Assembly: GCA_002711925.1 (NCBI GenBank)
Contig: PASJ01000033.1
Location: 1-50,490, forward strand
Reading direction: 5' to 3'
Source of the DNA: Pseudobdellovibrionaceae bacterium
GTDB lineage: Bacteria > Bdellovibrionota_B > Oligoflexia > Oligoflexales > Bog-1112
Length of the DNA: 50,490 bases
Shown here: positions 17,959 to 28,709 of the stretch, piece by piece
How the letters are laid out: each line of letters opens with the position of its first letter
Position numbering within the stretch: position 1 is the first letter of the stretch
Program-made: the position numbers and the translations under genes
The notes under the pieces: model-generated
Databases searched by the model: none
Told to the model about the DNA's origin: nothing
What the model saw: only the letters and a program-made list of their open reading frames with translations

Positions 17959-19083
17959 TCAGCTTTTCTCTTCATTCTTGTGTTTTCTGATCTGGTGCAA
18001 CTTACCTTTTCCGAGTAGGAAACCTCTCGCCGTTTTTGCTTCACGAAAAAGTTTGTCGATAATTTTACTTTTAATAAAAAGGTGCGTTGTGGACATTTCA
18101 TCTTTACTCTTTTTTGCAACTAAAATGGGTTGCTTGAATTCGACCACTGAAACATTTTGAGGGTATTGATAGATAAGGTCTTTGTCTTTGAGGTCATTGA
18201 AATAATCGAGAAAACCATTTTTAAAATGTTTTGGTTTAGGACTGTAACCTTTAATATTTTCATCGATTGTTAGTTGGTACTCGATGTCTTTTTTTTTCGT
18301 GGTTAGAAAGTAAAACTTCTTTTTTAAAGGGTAGTCTTTTTCAATATATTTGTAAGCTGACCGGTGGTAGGAAATTGCCAGATAAGGCTTTATGAAGTTT
18401 TCATCTGATTTTGCAATAAGTCGAATTTGATCAAAGATTAAATGGGTCATTTTATATTGACTTTTATCTTGATACGACTTTACTTTTTCAAGTAAGTCTT
18501 TTACATCTTTTGAAAAACTCTGACTTTTAGGCTTCAAGCTATAGAGACTGAGAAGATCAGCATCTTTAATTTTTATCCTGTACTTTTTCGAGATACCAAG
18601 TTCTGTCACAGATGGGTTTTTAAGTTTAAGCTCAAGGAAAAGACTGTCTTCAACACCTTCGGCTCTACTTATATTTTTACGAGCGAGTCGAGGGTCCACT
18701 TGCAAATAAAATCTAGCTCGCAGCTTGATCGATGAATCAAGACCAGCAACGCCTAAACCGACACTTTTACCGTAAAAAGTAAAGGTGACATTTTTTGCCC
18801 CTGCTGGACATGTATCTCTCGGTAAAAACTGAATATTTTGTATCAAACAAGCTGTAGATTTTTCTTCTTTTCTGTAGGGAGAAAAGATCTTGTGGATCAA
18901 TTCGTTTTTAACAACTGTTTTATCCTCTTGACGCAAAAAAACCCCAGAATCGCTTGTCACCTCGTTTAATTGGCTTAAGATCAGTTTAGAGGTTTTTTCA
19001 CCTATAAGAACTTTTGAGTAGATTTCTTTGTGGGAGGGTATCACAAGAAAATTTAAAATAATCGCCAGAATTATCTTTTTCAT
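17959..19083 (-). CDS. exported protein of unknown function
   Basis: A 374-residue protein with a Sec signal peptide (MKKIILAIILNFLVIPSHK, cleavage near residue 20). The ATG at 19083 is chosen over an in-frame GTG nine bases upstream because AAGAAGG sits 8 bases before the ATG. The mature protein is rich in Lys, Leu and Ser with predicted mixed alpha/beta structure. It has two cysteines near residues 80-95 (TACLIQNIQFLPRDTCP) that may form a disulfide, and a basic C-terminal tail with IRKHKNEEKS. No family is recognised. It precedes the ABC exporter on the same strand, so a functional link is possible but unproven. Confidence 0.7.
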   Translation of the reverse strand: MKKIILAIILNFLVIPSHKEIYSKVLIGEKTSKLILSQLNEVTSDSGVFLRQEDKTVVKNELIHKIFSPYRKEEKSTACLIQNIQFLPRDTCPAGAKNVTFTFYGKSVGLGVAGLDSSIKLRARFYLQVDPRLARKNISRAEGVEDSLFLELKLKNPSVTELGISKKYRIKIKDADLLSLYSLKPKSQSFSKDVKDLLEKVKSYQDKSQYKMTHLIFDQIRLIAKSDENFIKPYLAISYHRSAYKYIEKDYPLKKKFYFLTTKKKDIEYQLTIDENIKGYSPKPKHFKNGFLDYFNDLKDKDLIYQYPQNVSVVEFKQPILVAKKSKDEMSTTHLFIKSKIIDKLFREAKTARGFLLGKGKLHQIRKHKNEEKS

Positions 19084-19317
19084 AACTCTCACCTTCTTGA
19101 ATTTTACAATCTATAACAATTTTGAGTTAAGAAGAAAAGTCGTAGATTTAATTCGACAATGTTAAAAAATGGTATAGTTTTCAGTATTTTACGTCAAAAC
19201 CTTTGCTCTATAAAAATGCACCAGAAAATTACTAAGCTAAATAAGGCTTGGCACAAAATACAAAATTTGCTACTCTTTGAAAAAATTTTTTTAATTTTAT
19301 TTTTGAAAGTTTATACC

Positions 19318-20061
19318 ATGATAAGAATCTTAATTTCTTTGATCCTTTCTTGTTCAATACTCGTTCCAAGTCTTTGTTTTTCGTCGAGCTCTAAAAATAT
19401 TTTTTCTGAAGCTAGAATCACAACACTAGAAGCTTATGTTGAAATGTATCAGGGTCTCTACCAAGAAAAAAACACTAAAACTTTTGACTGCAATCAATAC
19501 AACAAACACCTCGGTGATTTAGTAGACCTTGTAAAGATTAGTATTCACGGATCGCAACTTTATCTAAAAGATCTCTTGTGCTTTTCTGACAGAGTTTTAC
19601 CTATGCTTTTAGACGACATGAATTGCATGAAAATAGGTGATGAAGGGAGAACACACGCAAGTTATTTACTACAAAAAATATTAATCACTCAACCGACAAA
19701 ATTCGAAGAGATCGTTAAAAACAAAAAATTAAATCTCGTTGGTAAATTGTTTGAGTGTCTCGAGACAAATTACCCGATTAACAGGAAAGTTCCCGTTAAA
19801 TTTTTTTGGCATAGATTAGAAGTTTCTTCTTATTTTTTAAGAAAATCTTTAGAATATGACCATTTATCATCTAGTAATCTTAAAAAACTTTGTGATCTTA
19901 TGGAAAAGATTAAAACTCAAAACTCTTATATAATAGAACAAATCATTCATATAAATAATATACTTGAAGCCAAAGAGAACCGCACTAGAAAAGCAGACAC
20001 CGAAAGAAACGAAAATAATACGTCCCAAGCAAGAAAAAAGAAGGTAAGATTTGTTGTTTAA
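19318..20061 (+). CDS. small exported protein ending in a KVRF motif
   Basis: A 247-residue protein with a signal peptide (MIRILISLILSCSILVPSLC and a few serines). The ATG at 19318 is used because it opens this leader; an in-frame extension to 19159 adds an unlikely basic segment. The mature part is largely helical, with Cys residues in CNQYN, LLCFSD and LCDLME, and may be an all-alpha repeat fold. The C-terminal 30 residues are charged and probably disordered, ending KKKVRFVV. K-V-x-F with preceding basic residues fits the docking motif by which eukaryotic protein phosphatase-1 partners bind. That could be coincidental. No family recognised. Confidence 0.65.
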   Translation: MIRILISLILSCSILVPSLCFSSSSKNIFSEARITTLEAYVEMYQGLYQEKNTKTFDCNQYNKHLGDLVDLVKISIHGSQLYLKDLLCFSDRVLPMLLDDMNCMKIGDEGRTHASYLLQKILITQPTKFEEIVKNKKLNLVGKLFECLETNYPINRKVPVKFFWHRLEVSSYFLRKSLEYDHLSSSNLKKLCDLMEKIKTQNSYIIEQIIHINNILEAKENRTRKADTERNENNTSQARKKKVRFVV

Positions 20062-20072
20062 AAATCACAGCA

Positions 20073-20849
20073 CTATGGTCTTAAACCAACACCTTTTTTC
20101 AAAAGAGTGTAGCTAATAGAATAAAAAACAAAAATTGAAAAACACAAAACCAGTAAAGCTTGCCCAACTGCCACATCTGATATACCGAGAAACGAATACC
20201 TCAGCCCGTTCACTAGATAAAAAATCGGGTTAATCAAAACAAAAAATTTCCAAGAAGAACTTATCTGATCAATAGAATAAAACACTCCTCCAAGATACGT
20301 TAAAGGAGTTAAAACAAAGGTTGTTACAATATTAATATCATCAAATTTAACAGCGAAAATAGCATTGATAAGACCTATCAAACTAAATAAAACAGCTGTT
20401 AAAACACTGAAAAGAGTCAAATACACTAAATTATGAAAATCATAGCTAATAAAAGACTTTGAGATAAGCACAATAAATAAAGAAACACACATAGATCGAA
20501 AAACCCCAGCAAGGGTATAACCGAATATGATCGAGTGATACGAGATGGGAGAAACCAAGAGCTCTTCAATACTTTTTTGAAATTTAGCAATAAAAAAAGA
20601 AGAGCAGACATTCATGTAAGAATTAATAATAACAGACATCATCACCAGACCTGGGACCATAAAAAGAAGAAAAGGAACTCCTTGTACCTCTTTAATTCTA
20701 GAACCGATCACAGTTCCAAAGATTAAAAAATATAAACTTGACGTGATTAAAGGAGGTAATATGGTTTGAGGCCACAGTTTAAAAACTCTATAAGTTTCTT
20801 TTTTAAAAAGAGTCATAAAACTTACAAATTGTCTTGATTTATTTTGCAT
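20073..20849 (-). CDS. yadH: ABC-2 type permease, YadH-like
   Basis: A 258-residue membrane protein with six predicted helices, the partner of the adjacent ATPase. Segments such as LPPLITSSLYFLIFGTVIGS, MVPGLVMMSVIINSYMN, FQKSIEELLVSPISYH and LTPLTYLGGVFYSIDQ closely follow the E. coli YadH pattern. ATG 20849 is preferred over a GTG six bases upstream because AAAGG lies just before it. The gene overlaps the end of yadG by 11 bases, indicating translational coupling. The substrate of YadGH transporters is not established; related systems export drugs or polysaccharides. Confidence 0.88.
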   Translation of the reverse strand: MQNKSRQFVSFMTLFKKETYRVFKLWPQTILPPLITSSLYFLIFGTVIGSRIKEVQGVPFLLFMVPGLVMMSVIINSYMNVCSSFFIAKFQKSIEELLVSPISYHSIIFGYTLAGVFRSMCVSLFIVLISKSFISYDFHNLVYLTLFSVLTAVLFSLIGLINAIFAVKFDDINIVTTFVLTPLTYLGGVFYSIDQISSSWKFFVLINPIFYLVNGLRYSFLGISDVAVGQALLVLCFSIFVFYSISYTLLKKGVGLRP

Positions 20850-21768
20850 GATCACCTTTCGTTAGCTTGACAAAAACATTTTCTACAAAGTTACCTTTCT
20901 CTTTCACGTTTGTTATCTTTATTTTCTCTTCCTCCAAATATGAGAAAACGTCGTTCAAACTTACTTTGCTTGAAAGAGTCACTTCGAACGTTCCTCTATC
21001 GATACTTTTTAGGTGGAAATCGTTGTCGTGCTCTTTTATTTTTTTTGTATCGATACTGTGGTCAACAGAAAAAATATAAGTTTTGGTGGGCAGATAGTGA
21101 TTAAGATTTTTTATAGATGATTTCAAAGCAATTTCGCCACGATTGATTATGGCAACATTTTTACATAAATACTCGACCTCTTCCAAATAATGTGAAGTCA
21201 AAATAATTGTCATGCCTTCTTTATTGAGCTCTTCGAGAAAAGACCAAATATTTTTTCGTAGCTGAACATCGACTCCTGCTGTTGGTTCATCCAAAATAAG
21301 AAGCTTTGGAGAGTGTACAAGAGCTCTTACGATCATCAACCTTCTTTTATAACCACCGGAAAGGTTTCTTGCCATTTCATTGCGATATTCCCAAAGGCCT
21401 AGTAATTTTAGATACCTTTCGATCTTTTCCCGCGATTCTTCTGGAGGAACCCCGTAGTAACCTGCTTGGTTTTCAAGAATGTGCTGGACCCTTTCAAAAA
21501 TATTGAAATTAAACTCTTGGGGCACAAGACCAATAGACTTTTTTACATCATCAACTTGTCGATCGAGATCAAAACCAAAAACGGACACTCGACCACTTGA
21601 TTTATTCACAAGAGACGTAACAATGCCAATGAGAGTAGATTTACCAGCACCATTTGCACCTAAAACAGCGTAGAAATCCCCTTTATCTATACTTAAGCTG
21701 ATGTCCACAAGGGCTTTTCTACCGTTTGAATAAGTTTTATTTAAATTTTCAATGACAAGAGCTGACAA
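20839..21768 (-). CDS. yadG: ABC transporter ATPase, YadG-like
   Basis: A 309-residue ATPase of the drug/NodI-like ABC-2 group. It has Walker A GANGAGKST (about residues 37-45), Q-loop VPQEFNFNIFE, signature NLSGGYKRRLMIVRAL, Walker B LLILDEPTAGVD and the H-loop SHYLEE. The segments SGRVSVFGFDL and NQAGYYGV are characteristic of YadG. The C-terminal 80 residues are a regulatory extension common to this group. The start is TTG at 21768, with AAGGGG 8 bases upstream; no ATG fits the family's start. It is the first gene of a two-gene unit with the permease and diverges from the lipoprotein hydrolase gene. Confidence 0.93.
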   Translation of the reverse strand: MSALVIENLNKTYSNGRKALVDISLSIDKGDFYAVLGANGAGKSTLIGIVTSLVNKSSGRVSVFGFDLDRQVDDVKKSIGLVPQEFNFNIFERVQHILENQAGYYGVPPEESREKIERYLKLLGLWEYRNEMARNLSGGYKRRLMIVRALVHSPKLLILDEPTAGVDVQLRKNIWSFLEELNKEGMTIILTSHYLEEVEYLCKNVAIINRGEIALKSSIKNLNHYLPTKTYIFSVDHSIDTKKIKEHDNDFHLKSIDRGTFEVTLSSKVSLNDVFSYLEEEKIKITNVKEKGNFVENVFVKLTKGDHAK

Positions 21769-21961
21769 AATCTTGACCCCTTATAAGTTTTACGCTGCCA
21801 GCTAATACAAGCTAATCAAAGCGTCTGTTGATAAGAGCGAAAAAACCAACTAAAATCCTTGTGGATCTTTCCCCAAAAAAAATGTAAAGTCTCACATTTC
21901 ACGTGTTGAATCTAACAGATTCTGTCTTTTAGAAAAAATCATTTTTTATAGGAATAAATGT

Positions 21962-23404
21962 ATGAAAAAAACTCTTTTCAATGTTGCGGCTCTTAGCTTT
22001 TTTATAAGTTGCGGTAACCCCCAATCTTACGAACCCCTCAAAGAACAAAAACAAGGTCAAACAGTTGTCGCTTCAAAGTGGAAAAAGGTAAAAGATTACC
22101 TAGGCTTGAAGAATAAGCAAACGACTCCGCTTGAATTCAAACAAGATAATCCAAACCATAAAAAACTAAAAGAAAGATTAGAAAAAGAATGGCTTGGACA
22201 AGATTTTACCGGCGAACTTGTAAGCTTCGAAGAGTTTGGCACAAAAAATCAACAAGAAAACTCGATATTTTACAGGTACCCACAAACAGAAGGCAGCAAC
22301 AAGAAACCAGAAGAGCTTGAAGCTAAACTGTGGTTGGTTTCATATAGGAAAAAACCTTGCGCTGAAAATGATACTTTTATCCATCACGCTCTCGTTTCCA
22401 TACCAAATCAAAGTACAGAAACCAAAAAACCAATAATTTTCTTCGCTCACGGCAACGACCAAGGGATATCAAGCAAAAACCTCGCAAGTTCCGTGGGAGA
22501 AAACCAAAATACGCACGTTATTGTTGCTCCAGCTTTTCCTGGTGAACCCGTTTTAAAAGAATCATCTTTAAACCTTACCTGGAAATACAAGAATGAAAAT
22601 ATTTACCAAGATAAAAAATCAGGTGAAAGCTTACCTTGGGTCAACGATAGTGACGATCTTCTTTTGATCGCAAAAGTTTTAGACGACGTTTTTACAAAAG
22701 ATGATTCAGTAAAAAATGAGGTAGAACAAAACTTAACACAACACCTCAACGATAAAGTTCTATTCAATGAAGACGGTATGTTAAATAAACAACTCTTTGG
22801 CACCTCAAGAGGAGGCTTAAGCGCAAGCTTAGCCGTAGCAAAGACGGGACTTTTCAACCAAAAGGGTAGAAAAAATGATGTCCCTCAATTTTCCAAACTG
22901 ACTATACTGAGCTCTCCAACAACGACAACAGCAGGAAATTTTCTTGAGACACTCGAATTTGTCATTAAAGGAGAAAGTAGCTTGTACGATATGCTACCTT
23001 GCACGAAACGTCTAAAGGAAGTATTCCAAGACTTTAGAGACAAAAAGGGTGATGACCTGACGGAGTTAGAGGACGCATGTTTTGAAATAGCGAGAAGAGA
23101 TCTTGCGTTTTCCAGTCCGTACCTTAAAGAAGCTTTTCATTTTTCTGGAGAAAAAGAAAAAAATATTTATTTTCTTTTCCACACTCAAGATAAAATTATT
23201 AAAGCTGAAAACAAAGAGTTTTTTGAGTATCTAACCAATGATTTCAAGAATATCGTAAAAATTGTTTCTTTTGGTGATGAAGACAGTAAAAACTTAAAGT
23301 TTGAATTTCATCTTACAAAAAAGTTTTGGTCAGAGTCTTTAACAACAGATATGGATGGTGAAAAGTCTCCTGCAAATATTCTTAGTGAAATCTTTAATTC
23401 TTAG
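21962..23404 (+). CDS. lipoprotein alpha/beta hydrolase
   Basis: A 480-residue lipoprotein; the leader MKKTLFNVAALSFFISC ends in a lipobox at Cys17. An alpha/beta-hydrolase fold is suggested by the strand-turn PIIFFAHGNDQG (oxyanion region, about residues 157-168), the nucleophile elbow LFGTSRGGLSA (Ser near 282), an acid in FHTQDKIIKAEN, and a C-terminal histidine in FEFHLTKKFW. These are consistent with a Ser-Asp-His triad. It would sit in the periplasm or at the cell surface and hydrolyse an ester or peptide bond; the substrate is unknown. It is a single gene ended by a strong terminator shared with htpG. Confidence 0.75.
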   Translation: MKKTLFNVAALSFFISCGNPQSYEPLKEQKQGQTVVASKWKKVKDYLGLKNKQTTPLEFKQDNPNHKKLKERLEKEWLGQDFTGELVSFEEFGTKNQQENSIFYRYPQTEGSNKKPEELEAKLWLVSYRKKPCAENDTFIHHALVSIPNQSTETKKPIIFFAHGNDQGISSKNLASSVGENQNTHVIVAPAFPGEPVLKESSLNLTWKYKNENIYQDKKSGESLPWVNDSDDLLLIAKVLDDVFTKDDSVKNEVEQNLTQHLNDKVLFNEDGMLNKQLFGTSRGGLSASLAVAKTGLFNQKGRKNDVPQFSKLTILSSPTTTTAGNFLETLEFVIKGESSLYDMLPCTKRLKEVFQDFRDKKGDDLTELEDACFEIARRDLAFSSPYLKEAFHFSGEKEKNIYFLFHTQDKIIKAENKEFFEYLTNDFKNIVKIVSFGDEDSKNLKFEFHLTKKFWSESLTTDMDGEKSPANILSEIFNS

Positions 23405-23440
23405 TACATTTGAAATTGTAAAGACTCTTTTTAATGCAAT

Positions 23441-23482
23441 AAAAAAAAAGCCCGGTAGTCCATGTGACTGCCGGGCTTTTTT
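23441..23482. terminator. strong bidirectional terminator
   Basis: An 11-bp stem GCCCGGTAGTC/GACTGCCGGGC (23450-23460 and 23466-23476, one G-T pair) has a 5-base loop. It is preceded by nine A and followed by six T, so it works as an intrinsic terminator on both strands. It lies between the convergent lipoprotein hydrolase and htpG genes. Confidence 0.92.
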
Positions 23483-23557
23483 CTTCGAAGCTATGGTAAA
23501 GATGCTTTTTAAGCAAAAAGTACCTGAACCACTAAGATTCTACGTAAAAAAAGAAAC

Positions 23558-25468
23558 CTATGATGCTAACATAAGATCTGAGATTTGCTTGCTGAACTTC
23601 ATTGGGTCTTTAATAGCAGAACCTTCATTCAACAAAGCTTGATTATATATAATTTCAGACCAAAGGCTTTGTTTTTCTTTACTATCGAAAGTAAGCATTT
23701 TTTCAATAGCTGGGTGCTTAGGGTTTATTTCTAAGATTCTTTTCGTCTTTGGCATAGATTGACCCATCTTTTCCATGATTCTCTCCATATGAGCCGTAGG
23801 ATCAGCTGTTCCAGAAACAAGACATGCTGGAGAATCCACAAGACGATCTGAAACCTTCACTTCTTTGATAAACTCTTCGAGGTTTCCTTTGATTAGGCCA
23901 CATAAGTCTTTGAACTTTTCGGAGTTTTCTTTAAGCTCTGTTTCTTTTGCTTTCTTTTCTTCTTCACTGTCAAGATCAAGGTCCTCTTTAGCTACAGAAA
24001 CAACTTTTTTCTTATCGTACTCTGTAAGAGAATTCATTGTCCACTCATCGACAGGGTCAGTTAAAAATAGAATCTCATAGTTTTTCGCTTTTAGCTTTTC
24101 AAGATAAGGACTATTAGAAATTTGATCAATTGATTCACCAGTAATGTAGTAAATATCTTTTTGATCTTCTGGCATTCTTGAAACGTATTCTTTTAAGCTT
24201 GTCATTTTATCTGAAGTACTTGAATTGAAAAGAATCAAGTCAACAATCGCGTCTTTGTTACCAAAGTCTGATGAAATACCTTCTTTAAAGGTTGATCCGA
24301 AGTGCTGCCAGAATTTCTCATAAGTCTCACGATTTTTTTCTAACATGGATTTCATGTGACGTAAGATTTTTGATACAACAGCTTTTTGAATCTGTGTGAT
24401 CTGACGATCTTCTTGAAGAAGCTCTCTTGACACATTAAGTGGTAAATCACTACTATCTACAATACCTTTGATAAAACGCAAGTAAGCGGGTAGGAGATTT
24501 TTACAGTTATCGGTAATAAAAACTTGCTTTACATAAAGACTCAAACCGTACTTCATGTCCCTGTAGTTATAATCAAAAGGAGGATTACTAGGGAAATAAA
24601 TCAAAGAAGAAAACTCTTGAGCACCTTCAGCTTTGTAGTGAATGTGTGATAAAGGCTCTGACCAATCACTGGTGATATGTTTATAAAACTCGTTGTACTC
24701 TTCTTTTTTAATATCTTTTGCAGGCTTTAACCAAAGAGCTTTTTGGCTGTTTAGTGTTTCATCTTCAATAGTAGTTTTAGTTTTACCTTCAATTGCTTTG
24801 CCGTCTTTGTCTAATTCAGGCTCTTCTTTAGTGACTTCCATTTTCACAGGGTATTCAATAAAGTCTGAGTATTTTTTAATAATACTTTTTAAAGTCCAAT
24901 CATCACTAAAATCTTGAGCATTCTCATCAGAAGAAAAATCTTTTAGATGTAAAATAAGACTTGTCCCAGGACCATCATCTTTTGTTGTTTTTTCCAGATC
25001 GTAAGATCCATCACCGTTGGAGCTCCATAAAGTGGCTTCTTCTTCGCCTGCTTTCCTAGTTAAAATAGTAACTTTATCGGCAACCATAAAAGCAGAATAA
25101 AAACCAACACCAAACTGACCAATAAGCTCGGGGTTATCTTTCATTTTTTTAGCTTTAGCAACAAAATCTTTTGTGCCAGAATAAGCTATGGTACCTATGT
25201 TAGAAACGACCTCATCATAAGTCATACCAATTCCGTTGTCAGAAATTGTTAAGGTCTTTAATTTCTTGTTAGGTGTTAAGCGGATATGCTTATCTTTGAC
25301 CGCTATTTCAGGTTGCTTAAGTTCTAAAAACTTTATCTTATCAAGGGCATCGGAAGCGTTTGATACCAACTCTCGAAGAAATATTTCCCGATGGGAATAT
25401 AGAGAGTTAATCATCAGATCAAGAAGCTGCTTTACTTCGGTTTGAAAATTTTTAGTTGTTTTACTCAT
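23558..25468 (-). CDS. htpG: molecular chaperone Hsp90
   Basis: HtpG is the bacterial Hsp90, an ATP-dependent cytosolic chaperone homodimer. The 636-residue protein has the GHKL ATPase domain with REIFLRELVSNASDALDKI (Glu and Asn for ATP/Mg), LTISDNGIGMT, GTIAYSGTKDF and LIGQFGVGFYSAF. It also has the middle domain with the catalytic-loop arginine in NVSRELLQED and a complete C-terminal dimerisation domain. The length is normal. AGGAG lies 8 bases before the ATG. It stands alone on the minus strand and shares a bidirectional terminator with its convergent neighbour. Heat regulation is usual in the family; I see no clear operator here. Confidence 0.98.
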   Translation of the reverse strand: MSKTTKNFQTEVKQLLDLMINSLYSHREIFLRELVSNASDALDKIKFLELKQPEIAVKDKHIRLTPNKKLKTLTISDNGIGMTYDEVVSNIGTIAYSGTKDFVAKAKKMKDNPELIGQFGVGFYSAFMVADKVTILTRKAGEEEATLWSSNGDGSYDLEKTTKDDGPGTSLILHLKDFSSDENAQDFSDDWTLKSIIKKYSDFIEYPVKMEVTKEEPELDKDGKAIEGKTKTTIEDETLNSQKALWLKPAKDIKKEEYNEFYKHITSDWSEPLSHIHYKAEGAQEFSSLIYFPSNPPFDYNYRDMKYGLSLYVKQVFITDNCKNLLPAYLRFIKGIVDSSDLPLNVSRELLQEDRQITQIQKAVVSKILRHMKSMLEKNRETYEKFWQHFGSTFKEGISSDFGNKDAIVDLILFNSSTSDKMTSLKEYVSRMPEDQKDIYYITGESIDQISNSPYLEKLKAKNYEILFLTDPVDEWTMNSLTEYDKKKVVSVAKEDLDLDSEEEKKAKETELKENSEKFKDLCGLIKGNLEEFIKEVKVSDRLVDSPACLVSGTADPTAHMERIMEKMGQSMPKTKRILEINPKHPAIEKMLTFDSKEKQSLWSEIIYNQALLNEGSAIKDPMKFSKQISDLMLAS

Positions 25469-25711
25469 TAAGAAATCTCCTAAAAAATCAATAATTAAAA
25501 TATATTAGAAAAAAAGTTTTATTTGCATAAAAAGCTAGAGCCTATTGTAGCAAATATTTCTAAAAATTCTAGTCAAAAATATAGGTGTTTTTTTTAAGGA
25601 TCTATAAATACTGAACTTTTATTTTCACAAAATGTTAGAAAAACTAGCACCTAGCTCTCAAAACGGCTATAAGAGATTTTACATGTGAAATCTAAGAGGA
25701 CGAGGTTACCC

Positions 25712-26515
25712 ATGAAAAATATTATAGACAAAAGGTGGCAACGACCGCTAATATTTTTTTTAGCTATAATAACGACTCATTACGCCAGCGGACTCTGTTT
25801 TTCTTCTCGAGCAAATCTTCTTAAAAAAATTGCAAAACTAAAAATTAAACAAACTGAAAAAGAAGAAGACTTGAAAGAAATTATAGAAAAAGTCGAAATT
25901 TCAAAAACAAGACGCACAGAAGCCCACATACGCTTTTCGTACATTAATGTTATCATTGAAAAATTTGAAAAATACTTGGAGGCCGAAAAAAATATTGAAA
26001 ATCAATTGAAAATATTTGCTGAAAAACCAATAAAGTATGCAAGGATATTGAAGATAAGTTATGAAAAAATAGACGAAAGACAAACATTCTCGTTTAGAAG
26101 TCCTTACTTATTCAGTGAGGTAGACTATCATACCATCACCCATTTGTATCGTCAGTTTAAAGGCAGAGAAGACCTTGCTAATATTGTCCTCTACATAAAA
26201 AAACATAGACTTTATAATAACCAGCAAAGAAATTCAAAGGATGAAAAAAATCCTAGTGAAACAATAACACACTCGATAACACCACAAGCTTTGCCTTTAT
26301 CTCAAAACATCAGAACACACAACTCCTCACAATCTCCTCCCCCTATGCCTTTAGAAAGCTTAGGTCAAGAAAATACAATAATCGAATACAATGGACCAAT
26401 TGAAATGATTCAACCTAGCGCACCGCCCATAGAACAAGTACCATACGAAAACGAACTTCCCCCGTGTCCAACATACGATGAGGTTCTAAGGGCAAACATC
26501 TTCGAGAAAAGATAA
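25712..26515 (+). CDS. exported coiled-coil protein with Pro-rich PSAPP tail
   Basis: A 267-residue protein with an N-terminal export leader (RWQRPLIFFLAIITTHYASG). ATG 25712 is chosen over a GTG 27 bases upstream because GAGG lies six bases before it. Residues about 35-110 are strongly charged and helical (coiled-coil), then a short folded part, then a proline-rich, probably disordered tail from about 170. The tail carries PSAPP (235-239) and PPCPTYDEV (250-258) near the C terminus. PSAP/PTAP binds the ESCRT protein Tsg101 in viral late domains and eukaryotic adaptors, and the second motif resembles a degenerate PPxY. No family is recognised; an effector role is inference. Confidence 0.65.
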   Translation: MKNIIDKRWQRPLIFFLAIITTHYASGLCFSSRANLLKKIAKLKIKQTEKEEDLKEIIEKVEISKTRRTEAHIRFSYINVIIEKFEKYLEAEKNIENQLKIFAEKPIKYARILKISYEKIDERQTFSFRSPYLFSEVDYHTITHLYRQFKGREDLANIVLYIKKHRLYNNQQRNSKDEKNPSETITHSITPQALPLSQNIRTHNSSQSPPPMPLESLGQENTIIEYNGPIEMIQPSAPPIEQVPYENELPPCPTYDEVLRANIFEKR

Positions 26516-26550
26516 GTCCAAGCTGATAACTTGATGAGAAAAAAAAAATC

Positions 26551-26580
26551 AAGTACTTAAACGTAGTACTTTATATTATT
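26551..26580 (+). terminator. possible weak terminator
   Basis: AAGTACT (26551-26557) and AGTACTT (26565-26571) form a 7-bp stem with loop TAAACGT. They are followed by TATATTATTT, which has only a broken T-run. It lies after the PSAPP-tail gene and before fadH and could instead be a chance hairpin. Confidence 0.3.
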
Positions 26581-26611
26581 TCTGGAGAATCTTTAGTAGA
26601 AGGTTATATAA

Positions 26612-28624
<2,013 letters not shown>

Positions 28625-28664
28625 ATTTATTTTAAATTAGCTTAACTCAAATAACGAAGAAGAC

Positions 28665-28687
28665 AAAAAAGAGAAATTAAATTTCTC
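28665..28687 (-). terminator. intrinsic terminator for the 28710 gene
   Basis: GAGAAATT (28671-28678) and AATTTCTC (28680-28687) form a perfect inverted repeat. Read on the minus strand, it is followed by six T (28665-28670). It ends the integrase-repeat-like gene, which finishes 23 bases upstream, and may also help end fadH. Confidence 0.65.
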
Positions 28688-28709
28688 CTTTCTGATAAGA
28701 GGAAAAGCC

